Origin: Hydnum rufescens UP504
Lineage: Eukaryota > Basidiomycota > Agaricomycetes > Cantharellales > Hydnaceae
Reading direction: 5' to 3'
Assembly: GCA_014904985.1 (NCBI GenBank)
Contig: MU128936.1
Coordinates: 1 to 64,000 of the forward strand
Length of the DNA stretch: 64,000 bases
The translations under genes were made by a program, and so were the position numbers. Within the stretch, counting starts at the first letter, position 1; every line of letters begins with the position of its first letter. Below are positions 1 to 10,212 of this stretch, one piece after another. A model generated the notes under the pieces. It was not told where the DNA came from. It made no database searches and saw only the letters and a list, made by a program, of their open reading frames with translations.

Positions 1-1121
1 CAACCCATGAACTACTTCGATCACCTTCATCTACAGATTCAATGGTCGTACTCTCCATGTGCTCCGATCCCACCCATCTCCCTTATACCCCTCGATCAAA
101 TTCAAATACACAGTGATTATTAAGTACGAATCTTTCTCGGTGTAATGTTCCTTCTCTCAAGAGTCAGCCTTCGACGCCTTTGTAGACTTCTCAATGACCC
201 CGGTGCTCGGTCCACTTCGTGGATTGAATTTGGAATGGGCGGGTAGGGCAGCGGACGTGTCTCGTGCCCTATGCTGGTCGCTCATGCACCATCGCTTGGT
301 TTCTGTCTTCCACTGTCGTCTCCTGTGCTCCAGCGCCGTTGGAGACGACATGCGTTGAATGAGAGTGCAGCGAGGGACGAGGGCGAAAGTAATGCAATGG
401 ATGTTGATACGAAGGTCAGTTTCATTTGTTTTGTGATATTTTTGTGTTTAACGTGGTCCTCCCATCGTGGTCCTGAGGGCAGGACGGCCTCCCCGACGTG
501 GATTTCGCGTATATTCTCGCACTTACCGACGTACAGTGATAGGACGCTTCCTCATCCAATTCGTTCAGCATCAAGTACGGGCACTGTCATTCCCATATCA
601 AATGGCCGGACATCCCCACCATAATACGTACAGATACCACCGTTGTCCTCAATTGCACTACCCTCGATATTCGAGTAGTACAGTCATGGTCATCTCAGAT
701 TATCAGCATGCGACGGCAGTCGTGTCGGTCCATGACTTGCTAACTGAGCGCAGGTGGCCTTCGCCCACACGATTGTGGTCTTATCATAATATTCCAAATA
801 TTTTCATCCTCTGCAGTCCGTCGTAGTGCACTGTTTCTCCATTGTTCAGCCTCTGCAGAAACCCCGGAATAGATTACAAATAAGGTGATAGGCGCAGTGT
901 TAGTACTACTTTTATATAGAATTCATGAAAGAGGGCCATTGTTGGATGTATTTCTATGTATATGCGGAAAGGATGAATAACTTGATGAGAAGAGAAATGA
1001 GAGGACGGAGCGAAAGGTGGTAAGAGTCACAAAATTTGTCTTAGAGTTAAAAGGGGGCTCCAATAGCACGTTTCAGCAGCTCATGACGTAGGGCCACATT
1101 ACCGGCACCAGGTGGACGATC
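1..1121 (+). repeat. Left arm of a 1.1 kb inverted repeat
   Basis: This stretch is the reverse complement, with scattered differences, of 6,699-7,823. Base 1 pairs with base 7,823, so the repeat probably runs on past the left edge of the window. The arm contains a short exon-like open segment, an AT-rich spacer and the last part of the Mug135-like gene, where homology stops near 1,121. From about 220 onward it is also shared, in direct orientation, with 14,333-15,240. Confidence 0.85.
271..622 (+). other. Exon-like open segments of unknown function, present three times
   Basis: An open segment ends in an acidic MDVDTK run just before a plausible intron donor (GTCAGT near 415). After an acceptor at about 535 a short second segment runs to a stop near 621. 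The same pair occurs in copy B (14,378-14,753) and inverted at about 7,200-7,560. The inverted copy also has an open upstream segment starting MNYFDHLHQQ at 7,817, which is frameshifted near position 1 in this copy. Conservation of the open segments and of the splice sites suggests the tail of a real gene. I do not recognise the family, and expression is unproven. Confidence 0.35.
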
Positions 1122-1907
1122 AACGTTATAACCATCCAGGTAGTCATTGCAGCGGTGTGCGGAGAGCGTATCAATAACCGCAGTCGACAGCAGCGGCACC
1201 AAGTTATGCTGCCCAGAGTTTTTGTCAGTCAATGCAGGGTAGTTCCAGGGAAAAAAACAAACCGGCGGCTGCGTCGGGTCATCCCCATCAGCGAAGGGTA
1301 CGATGGTATATGGAATAACCAAGCCATGGTCTCTCGTTCCATTCACCAACTATAGAAGTGGTTTAGAAGACACCCAGAAGTGATTGAGAATAACGATTAC
1401 ACAGATAATTCTCCTGTCTGCGTTGATCATTTGCAGGTGCATGTTGTCCAATCGCGTCACCACTTGGCGGTGGTCGAGTCGCATTTGACGCCTCAGTTGC
1501 ACGAGCATTCGTTCTTGGTTCTGCTGCATCACATCTAGTTGGTTTTGCAAGGGCCCAAGCCCAGCCAGGGCCACAACTACGTGGAATTCTGAAGACGAAT
1601 ACACTATTGTGGCAGATCGGACATACCTTGGTTGGCTTCCACGGCACCTTTTATGACGGTATGCTGATACACGAGAGCACATGATATGTCATCATGGGTG
1701 CTGGCTTGACCGACGTGTTGTTCTATCAAAACACACCAATAGACGTGAGCAATGAAGTGGGGTAGAATGGAAACACTCACGTGAACTGATGAGCACATTG
1801 GCAACAACGTCATGCGCATTATATACATCTGCCAATGTGGGGGGATTCTGAGGGGGAGGGGGGACCACAACAAGAGGATCCGCAGGCTGTTGGAGTTGGG
1901 CAGCCAT
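1047..1907 (-). CDS. Mug135-like coiled-coil protein, copy A
   Basis: The gene is read leftwards from the ATG at 1,907. Exon 1 (1,907-1,781) contains a PQNPPTLADVYNA motif. Exon 2 is 1,722-1,627. Exon 3 starts at 1,588 and is a glutamine-rich coiled coil (LQNQLDVMQQNQ). The last exons give VIPYTIVPFADGDDPTQPP, then HNLVPLLSTAVIDTLSA, a YLDGYNVDRPP segment and the basic end ELLKRAIGAPF. All joins are in frame and use ordinary GT-AG sites. This order (NPPTxADVYNA, coiled coil, VPFxDGxDPT, SAP-like tail) is what I recall of Mug135-like proteins expanded in Agaricomycetes. Their function is unknown. The family name is from memory, so moderate confidence. The paralog at 15,155-16,015 is also intact. 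Confidence 0.6.
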
Positions 1908-4882
1908 AGTGTGCTCTGTGCAGTGCGAGAAACCGGCAATTGCCAAATCGAAGTATCTCATTTTTTGTGAATGCTCGCTGACGTCATCTCACGCTTCAAA
2001 CCATGCGAGTGTCTGTCTTGAGAAGCCTGAATTATAAAGCTTTTCGAAACGGAAAACGGGATGCCGCACGAAAAAGGGAGCGCGATTCTATCACACTAGG
2101 TCCCCCGAGTTGCTATTCTATCGTTGAAATGACTTCTAACTAACTAGAGATTGACCGCTCTTAGGAACCAGAGCTGTCTTCTGGCTTTTACCGTGCATTC
2201 GATTTTAATCCTGGCTCTGGCACTTCGATCGTCGCACGACACTGACTCCCCGAGAGGGACTTGAACCAAGAGTTTTTTCTCTCTCTCGCCTGGATGTCGT
2301 AAAAATTGTACGCCTTTCTGGTGCGAATGTTAATCACTCAAATCTCATCGTTGGATTCTGTGCAATGCAAGCGATCTGTGAGAGCCGAGAACTTCGCGAA
2401 CACAAAGGCTTCACGAGTAAGTCAAGTCAATAGTATGTAAACATCGTGTTTCTTAAGGCATCGGACCCCTGGCCTCATTCGCTTCCTGACATAGGTATCG
2501 TATGCTTCAACCAACAGGAGGTTCAACCTTCCCAATATCATACCTTGGCGATATTTAATCTATCAATACCTCAATATTGGTTCTGTGTCCAGCTCGGGCC
2601 CCGAAGGCTCCCATCCCCCAGTTATTCAGGCAACTAGCACCCATGTGGAACCCTCTTGCAAGCTCCGGTACGTTGCAGTTCCCCTCTCCATATGCAAGTC
2701 TACCTTCAATTCCACCATCGTCACAGATGAGAATGGGCCCAATCTTTCTTGAGTCCTAGGCTCTCGATGAGGCGCGAGGGCACGCAGCAAATGGGATCCA
2801 GATCATCGAGATCCGAATAACCAAGCAAGGAAAGTCCTGGACGTAGATCATGCGCTATCAACACTGGGCCCCACCTGCTCCTGGTCGATCCGCTCATGAC
2901 ACAGGGAGCCATCAACCCCCAATATATGGCGTTCACCCGTAGGTGTGCAGTCATGTGGTACGCCAGATCATCCGTGGTCTACCCCAGAAAGCCATGAAAC
3001 AACGGGTATATCTCTTCGCCCTAGCCTATGTTACGGACTTCGCCAAGCGACTGGATATATAAGACGCGCGCTGACGTCGCAAGCCCCTTTGAGGAGGTTC
3101 TAGCTATCGGAGTTTGCGATTAGGTGGGGTCACCATTCGTCATGCATCCCACATCTCGCGACGCCCTGATCGAAAAGTTAAATAAAGTGACCTTACTACC
3201 AGAAATAATCACTACCCCTGCTAATGAAGAGTGGAGTGATGGAGAGGAAGACTAGCAAGACGCGTCCGAAACACTCCCCAACGAAGATTGCGTCGAACCG
3301 ATTGCTTCCTCGTCTCCCGTCAATACCAAGGATCAAGAGGAAGAATTAAGGGTATGAGCCGTCCCAATAATCCTGCCATCACATATAGAAATGACCCTTG
3401 AGCAGGTAGACTTCGTGGAGCGAAGCGAAGGTACCCGAGGAGCGAGGAAATGATCTCTTCCGGGAATTCAATTAGAAGCGGACTTCAGGAACGTTGAGGG
3501 AATCCGTACACTTCCTCTCCGGCCGGTCCCATCACCATCCAATGTGAAAGGGAAGGAAAAGCCAAAGAATCTGGTGAAGATCCATGACAAGGATCCGCGG
3601 CGTCTGGCTTTCCTAATGCAGAACCGGGGAAAGTGGGGGGTTTGACCCCTCTAGCTCTCCTTGAACAACAATGTGCAGTGATTCGATTGATCCTAAATGC
3701 TAATATCGCTGCCTAAAATGTCAAACTGGTGTGTTAATACCTTCATACTTTACATTCATTTCCATGGATATTCTACCCAAAGAGGTGATCACGCTAGTGC
3801 TGTTCGGTCATGTACGAACTGTCAGTCTTCTAAAATGAGTTTTCTCGCCCGTCTTTAATATGATTGGTTTGGCGATGGCTCTTTTGGACGTTCCTACTTA
3901 CGCAAAAGCTCTGCATCGTCGCGCGACATCGAATGACACCATCGGGACCTGGTCATCGCTTTCCGCTGCCGAAAAGCTCATCTCTGTGCTCACCAAACTA
4001 CCAAACTATCAGATTATCGGACAGACGCCACCATCCCTGTCGCTTTGTCCGCCATCAATTCGCTCCGCTCTTGTGATTCTACATCCACACCTCGGACGGG
4101 CTCAAAAAGCGGAAATGGATGAGAGGATTAGCAAGCTCAAAGGGCTAGGTGACTCGTTCCTGGTCAGCATCCTCGCTGTTGCGAAAGCCCTTAGACGCAC
4201 TGTCCATCCGTTTTTTTTCTGGGAGGGAGATTTGGAATGTCAATTAACAATTTCCAACTTACTGCCAATGGGCATGGTGGTTATTCGATGAATTTTCTAA
4301 ATTAGGGCATGCATGCACCATGTGAGATGAGGAATGTATTCGGCGACATGCTATATTAGAGAGAAGGAAAAGTATTGCTGGTGAATTTGGGGGGTCCAGT
4401 CAAACCAACGGATTACAGGATTCGGGAAGAACCACCAAGAAAGAAAAATAGTATTTACACCGCAGTTTTGGCCTCGGCAAGCACGACGGCACACGTTTCC
4501 TCACAGTAATGTTGTGTCGGTGGTGAATGTGGTACGGATGGCCAGTTGGAACTCATTTTTAGTCGTACGGGCACCAACATTCCATGATCAATTTAAGCTG
4601 ATGACCTTGCGTTCAATAGACAAGGCACACATCAGGGCGTGCCATGCCCTACTTTCCACGACTCAAAGGTGCGTTCAGGAACGCCATCACACTCAATCAC
4701 GGTAAGAATCCTGTGTACGTACGAGAGAAATGTTTCCCAGACTCACAAGAACACAGTACAGTTGTCGAGCCAGGGGCCACATGATGCGTAGACAAAGAAA
4801 TAGCACAATAGTATGGTCTATGTAAGGGACCAGTCAGGAAGATAATTTTCGTCAATAGGCAGTCTCCCCACCGACATTAGTA
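1908..4882. other. Duplicated stretch without a recognised gene
   Basis: I see no confident gene here. The segment 3,141-3,650 reads as a broken frame with several stops; it holds acidic and lysine-rich pieces and could be an old gag-like or host gene fragment. At 3,860-4,291 an open frame begins MIGLAMALLDVPTYAKAL. It is shared with copy B up to about residue 55, after which the two copies fall out of frame with each other. Codon conservation there hints at a former exon, but I cannot assign a family. No long terminal repeats were seen. Confidence 0.4.
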
Positions 4883-5653
4883 TTAGGACGTCTCGCCCCC
4901 CATTCTCGAACGATGTCTAAGGCCTTCAGGACCCATGGAACTATCTTTCTGTGCGAGTTCTGCCTCAAAATGAACTTCATTCGGGCGATCAATTTTCTTG
5001 TTCTTGAGCCGATGGAGCTTATTAGGACTGGGAGTGTGTCGTGATGCCCAAATAAGATAAAGGATGCCCTCGGATGTTGCAACGACGACGGCGCAGAACA
5101 GCGCCAGGAGAACTCTCTAGAGCTCCGTTAGAGATGAGACGGAAAACTGGTTTGAAGCCATACACTTACTCGCTCAGGACGCCACCCCGCGCTCCCTGCC
5201 ATCCACCATGTGGCAACCCCCACGCCAAGCACACTGAACAATGCGTTGAGGAGTGCCGTTAGAGCACGTCGATGGCTTGATTGGCGAGAGGCTTCGGTAT
5301 TAGGATCCTCTGATCGGTACGGGGGAGTTTTGCCAAAGGCGAAGTGGTCGTACCAGAGAGAAGAGAAATGAGTAGATAGTCACTAAGATCTACCCTCACA
5401 ATGTCAGGAAGACTTCCTCTCAGGGCAATTTAGCACACGCACCGAGTCGATGTCCTGTTAGAGATAGCTTGCCATTGTCTGAATGTGCCAACAAGAGATG
5501 CTCGCCAAAAGTTCATAAGGAAACTCTGTCGCTGATTCACTGAATGTTGGCTTCACATATTGCACCAGTTTTTGTCTTATATTCTCAGGAATATCCAGCC
5601 CAAGAAGTTGGGCGAGTGCGGCGTGGAGATGGTCTGTTGACCGTTGCGGCCAT
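4883..5653 (-). pseudogene. VMA12-like V-ATPase assembly factor, broken copy A
   Basis: The protein resembles Vma12/TMEM199, an ER membrane factor needed to assemble the V-ATPase membrane sector. Visible landmarks are the segment ALTALLNALFSVLGVGVATW, a second hydrophobic stretch ending AEGILYLIW/SEGILYLIW, and a charged tail ending RMGGETS. An intron donor (GTAAGT) follows the first membrane segment. Compared with copy B, this copy lacks 11 nt a few codons after the ATG, which shifts the frame, and lacks 1 nt in the exon ending near the DDGK motif. Neither loss lies in a homopolymer. It is probably a pseudogene derived from copy B. Confidence 0.65.
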
Positions 5654-5749
5654 TTCCGGATAATTCATCGCGCGGGCAAAGTTCATTTTGAGACAGGGGT
5701 TCTCTGCGCGAGCTTCAGCCAACTTGCATTCGCTAGCTGTTTCTCTCAA

Positions 5750-6693
5750 GTGGTGTCGATGAGGAGGTTGCTTTCTTTTGTTCCTTGTCAGAACCAGCAT
5801 GTATCGTTTTCCCTCGCAATTCCTCAGATGGTCTTTGTAGTGCGCAATATTTTTCATTCCGACGCGCATTATGTCGTACGAGGTGTGCGAGGCCTGACTG
5901 GAATACGTGAGTTGCGCTCTAGTCGGCGATCCCTAATTCTCTCTTTCCTTTCTCATCTGTTGGGAGCCCGTCTTTTGCATTAACAACAGTGTTTTGATCG
6001 ACTCTTCTCAGATGAACGCATTCTCGTACGACCCGGCCCGCAATTCCATATCCATTGAGCCTAGTGTCCTACTTGAAGTCTATGAGGGGCTCCAATCTCA
6101 GGGTGTAGCACCCATTGGAGTTCGTTCATTCCTTTTTATATTTCGCCTCTTGCTTGCCTCGAAAGGTAACATCTAGCTTGTGTAGTCCAGGGCTGTTGGT
6201 TTTTCTGGCCTCGCTCTTGGCGGTGGTCTACGTTTCCTACCCCCTCCTCAAGGCTGGGCGTGTGATAGATTCCGCTCTCTCGACACAAATGGCCCCCTCG
6301 TCATTGCCACCCGCGCGAACGAGTACTCGGATCTTTTTACAGCATTGAAAGGCGAGGGTAGTCGCTTTGGAATTGTTACCAGATATGAAGTCGGTGCGAT
6401 CCATGCTGGGATGGCAGCAGATCGGACATACTGGGGCGGTTCCATTGATGTGCATACCGCCTCTCCCGGATGCTCCGATTATATACTTCCCTTAATATGT
6501 GGGCCAACGTCGGCAGCAATGGTCCAAGCTATCGACGCTGGAAGTCGACTTGAACACTCTACATAGAGTAAGTGTCACCTGATATCCCACACACTCAGCT
6601 CATTTATTCGAACAAAAATCCTAACGCCAGTAAGAGGGGCTTCAAAAATGTTTCAACATTGCATGGACACTACCTCATCACCACTGTGTCCAG
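5750..6693 (+). pseudogene. BBE-like FAD oxidase fragment 1
   Basis: The segment is homologous to 12,955-13,928. Recognisable pieces are the SSQMKAFSYDPARNSISIEP region of the FAD-binding domain, GLALGG-type sequence lost to stops, and SRFGIVTRYEV. These are typical of FAD_binding_4/berberine-bridge enzyme oxidases. The start is missing, several frames are broken, and the fragment ends at about 6,693 where the inverted arm begins. No product is expected. It keeps one base in the run near 6,351 (GGCGAGGG) that fragment 3 lacks. Confidence 0.75.
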
Positions 6694-6698
6694 TGGCA

Positions 6699-7823
6699 AT
6701 CGTCCACCTGGTGTCGGTAATGTAGCCTATGTTGTCAGCTGCTGAAACGCGCCATCGGAGTTCCCATTTAACTCCAAACCAAAATTTGTGACTCTTGCCA
6801 TTAGGGTGTTTCACGGTGGAGCTCAAATGAACCCAAAAACAGTGTTTTTGAAGCCAACTGAATTAGTTTTGTGTTATTTTGTACCATTTTTGCCTCGTTT
6901 TTGTTATCGTGAAAGACCCTATTTCTCGCTCCATCCTCTCATTTCTCTTCTCATCAAGTTTTTGATCCTTTCCGCATATACATAGAAATACATCCAATAA
7001 TCGCACTCTTTCATGAATTCTATATTACAGTAGTACTAGACAGGGCATTGTGTGGGCGAAGTCGACCTGCGCTCAGTTAGCAAGTCATTGACCAACACGA
7101 TTGCCATCGCATCCTGATAATCTGAGACGACCATTACTATTCTACTCAAATATTGAGTAATTGAGGACAGGGTGGTATCTGTATGTATTATGATGGGAAA
7201 GTTGGGTTATTTGATATGGGAGTGAGAGTGCCCACACTTTGGTGCTGAAGTAGTTGGATGAGGAACAGTCCTATCACTGTACATCGGTAAGTGCAGCTTA
7301 ACGAGAACATATGCGAAATCCACGTTGGGGAGGCACTTTGGGCAGTCCTACCATTGGGACCACGACGGGAGAATCACATTAAGCATGAAAACATCACGAA
7401 CCAAATGAAACTAACCTTCCTACCAACATCCATTGCCTTGGTTTCGCCCTCATCCCTCGATGCACTCTCATTCAATACATGTTGTCTCTAACGGGACTGG
7501 AGCACAGGAGACAACAGTGGAAGACAGAAGGTAAGCAATGGTACATGAGCAACTAGTGTAAGGCACGAGGCACGTCCTGCTGCCCTACTCATCCATTCCA
7601 AATTCAATCCACGAATTGGACCAGGCACCGGGCTCATTGAAGAGTCTACGGGGGCGTCGAGGGCTGACTCTTGAGAGGAGTGCCATACTGAGAAAGTTTC
7701 CTCAAGAATGACTGCGTATTTGGATTTGATGGAGGGAGATAAGGGAGATGGGTGGAATCGGAGCACATGGAGAGTACGACCATGAATCTGCTGATGAAGG
7801 TGATCGAAGTAGTTCATGGGTTG
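6699..7823 (-). repeat. Right arm of the 1.1 kb inverted repeat
   Basis: This is the reverse complement of 1-1,121. It starts inside the 3' part of a Mug135-like gene copy (only the last codons are present, 6,699-6,780) and ends with the start of the open segment beginning at 7,817 on the minus strand. Together with copy A and the BBE fragment it makes a 7.8 kb block with inverted ends. I saw no transposase between the arms, so this is more likely a rearrangement product than a DNA transposon. Confidence 0.8.
7488..7817 (-). CDS. Unknown exon-like open frame within the inverted arm
   Basis: An open segment of about 109 codons begins MNYFDHLHQQIHGRTLHVLR and contains a KYAVILEETFSVWHSS stretch. 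The homologous segment at the left edge of the window is frameshifted, so this is the better preserved version. The bordering exon and short terminal exon are described at 271-622. I do not recognise a family. It may be the 5' part of the same small gene. Codon-level conservation between copies is the only support. Confidence 0.3.
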   Translation of the reverse strand: MNYFDHLHQQIHGRTLHVLRFHPSPLSPSIKSKYAVILEETFSVWHSSQESALDAPVDSSMSPVPGPIRGLNLEWMSRAAGRASCLTLVAHVPLLTFCLPLLSPVLQSR

Positions 7824-9120
7824 AGTGGCACCACAATGCTGTGGGGCTGACAGCCGTAGGGTTGGCCGATCTCTATAAATCTCAGGCTGCAGACATGCCG
7901 TCGAAGCGATTGTATATCTTGACCCCAGCTAAACACAAGATTCATGCAAGTCTTTATGGCTTCCATAGAACTTGCGATCCTCTCCTCTCAAGGGCGCGAG
8001 TGGTAATTGGCCCAGTACAGCATGCACGGATAACGCTCGCAGTGGAAATGATGATGGTGAGAATCAGAGAATTCGTTCGTTGAGGGGCCTGGTTGATGGG
8101 GAAGTCGGACAGCTTTGAGGCCCTCGCGATAGTTGTGACAGTCATCGTTGTGATGACAATTTGGTGGATCCGGGAGAGGGCCATTGTCAAGTGCAAGGTC
8201 CCGGGGATGGCGATCAGCCTAACAATCGGAGGGAATGGAGGTGGGTTGATTCTGGGAGAGGAAAAGGATAGTGGTCACTGGGTTTCTGGGACTGCTGCTG
8301 GTATTACTCGGGAGGCACAATATTATAGCTCATTGCGAGCAATTCGCGATAGCCGGCGTCATATTTGGCTGTTCAAGCAGCTTCAGTACGCTCGACTTCT
8401 GAGTTCAGAGGAAGCATACAAGAAACAGATAGATCTCCCAATGATTGACGCAGTGGGAGGGGGATAAAGACAAGTCGTGGGTAGTCAAGTAGAGGGGAAG
8501 TGGAGTGCGATTGATGATTTGGAGCTTGAAGAGGGCCTTGGAGAGATGACTATGGGCGCGAAAAGGTGGGACCAAGCAATTGCGGAGAAGTGTGGCAGGA
8601 TTGTGCGGGCGTTGGGTTGGCGGAACGTGCATGGTGATACTAGAACGAATTCGAGATAAGAAATCAACTAAGATGAGAAGAAGGGCGCGTCGTTCGATTA
8701 CCTCTTCATTGCTAGCCTTGGTCAAAGTGCACTTAAGGCTTCACTTAGAGAAGACGGCTTTGACCGGTCGCTGGGTGTACGTATGGAAGCGGTGTTCGTG
8801 CGTATACGTGCATGCCGAGAGAGTTAATCCGAGCGAGAAAATAGCCGAGGCGGCAACATGCCTGAGTCTGCATGCGTGCGTCAGCGAGTGTAACAATGAG
8901 GACAAGGGGACATCGGTATGGAAGGGGCGTGGAGGGAAGGGGCATCGAGACGTACCTGGTGTTCTAGCAGATAGAGCACACAATCACACAAGGTGTATTC
9001 GTACGGAGAACATCTGAACCAATCAGAGCCAATCAGAAGGTGGCAGGTTTATTTTGTAATTGTGGTGGGAGTGGCCTTGCAACCGAGGTAATTAGAGGGA
9101 AATGGCATGCCTTGGGTGTT
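7824..9120. other. Unique spacer without a recognised gene
   Basis: Several open segments occur (for example plus strand 8,093-8,467, with a hydrophobic stretch then a charged helix-like segment ending at a GT-rich boundary, and 8,477-8,659). None has a convincing start, splice pattern or family match. 8,290-8,660 on the plus strand has the best coding look, with two adjacent open segments (HIWLFKQLQYARLL and GKWSAIDDLELEEGLG). I leave it unassigned. Confidence 0.3.
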
Positions 9121-9139
9121 GATGGTGTTGTTCTAACCG

Positions 9140-9680
9140 TCATCGCTTAGTCAGCGTATCAGTTCCTCGGGATGTACCGAAGTTCCCTCGAGCATTTGCC
9201 CAAGCTCTGATCAAATACTCTATCTTTCGTCTCGTTGTGCGAATATAAGTGGCTCCGCACCGATTCTTCAACAGATAGCTTGCCTTCCTGCGCAATGTAC
9301 ACTCTCCGTCGAAAGCCTTGGGTGGGACGTGGGCTAGCTGCTGAGTTACAGCTTCGCAATTCAAGCACACAAAGGGACTGAATTTCAGTGGAAGGTGTCA
9401 TTGGTAACTTACCAGTCGTACAGTGTATGCCTTGAAACAAGCATCACAATGTGTTAGAGGTAGCGGATCTTGCCCACGATCATCCCCAATGAAGCAGATC
9501 ACTGTCACCGGGTAAACCAATGGCGCATTGATCTCGGCCTCCGTCGCCCAATCAATAGGAATCTCAAGATCAGGTTTCGCTGGGATTTTGGCCAATTCAG
9601 TGGAGATGTACAAACGAATGTCTTGCTGAACAATCGACGCGCTGGCGAATTCCTCCTTTATTATGTAATCCAGCAGTTAA
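9140..9680 (-). CDS. Hypothetical protein, possibly zinc-binding, gene model incomplete
   Basis: On the minus strand an open segment reads LDYIIKEEFASASIVQQ, then IPIDWATEAEINAPLVYPVTVICFIGDDRG, and ends in THCDACFKAYTV near a GTAAGT donor at about 9,408. A following open segment holds CLNCEAVTQQL, so a CxxC...CxxC zinc site is possible, but the simplest splice join does not keep that frame. The 5' end is unclear because a stop precedes the first open segment. A separate open exon with a perfect GTAAGA donor (10,229-10,050) could belong to the same gene. No family is recognised. Confidence 0.35.
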
Positions 9681-10046
9681 GGCGTTTGATTCCGAGCTGA
9701 GGGCAAGGAGTATTTAACGAATTTCTTCATCTTTTTTTATCTGTTTGCTTCGCCGAATGGCGCCCAGATAGTTACGGTTAATTAATATCGAATGTGGCGA
9801 GGACGAAACGAAACGAAACGAACTCCAACTTTCCGGTGCGCCTCACAGATAAACAATTCCAGCGCAGGCTTTTATTATTACAGTTCCGTTTACATCGCCC
9901 AATATCCACTCGATCACTTATTCCTCGCAGCCTCTCCACTTCCTGAAGTTACTCCCACGTCCTCTGATTCTAAGGGGGAACTCGAATAATTGGATTTATT
10001 ATTTCACCGGAGGACATCGATGTAACAGTAAATTCGTATTGAGTTC
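9681..10046. other. Spacer with a short CGAAA tandem tract
   Basis: No gene was seen. A short tandem tract (about four CGAAA-like units) lies at about 9,802-9,822. The surroundings are AT-rich. Confidence 0.4.
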
Positions 10047-10212
10047 TTACAAATAAAGCCACCACGTAGTGACGCAAGGAGACCCATTATTCCCAACATT
10101 GGCCCTTGATCGATAGAACTCGATGTGCTGTGCCATCATGCCGTCAATTTCAAGACGTGAATCATTGTCTGTCCAATCCACAGCAGAGCCGAACTTGTTT
10201 AAATACCTGAGG

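Larger units (their letters stand above)
220..5672 (+). repeat. Segmental duplication, copy A
   Basis: This 5.4 kb block matches 14,333-19,702 in the same order and orientation over its whole length. The two differ by substitutions and many small indels; for example, about 80 bp present near 3,145-3,225 is missing from copy B. It carries a Mug135-like gene, an open segment of unknown function at 3,860-4,291, and a damaged VMA12-like gene. Homology stops abruptly at about 5,672. Copy B then runs into the WDR68 gene, while copy A runs into unrelated sequence and a BBE-oxidase fragment. Confidence 0.9.

Noticed and set aside
1908..4882. LTR retrotransposon inside the duplicated unit
   Set aside because: No terminal repeats, primer site, protease, RT or integrase motifs were found. 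Only short broken frames are present.
1..7823. DNA transposon with 1.1 kb terminal inverted repeats
   Set aside because: The right arm ends inside a gene copy, and no transposase lies between the arms. The interior equals a duplication found elsewhere without the arms.
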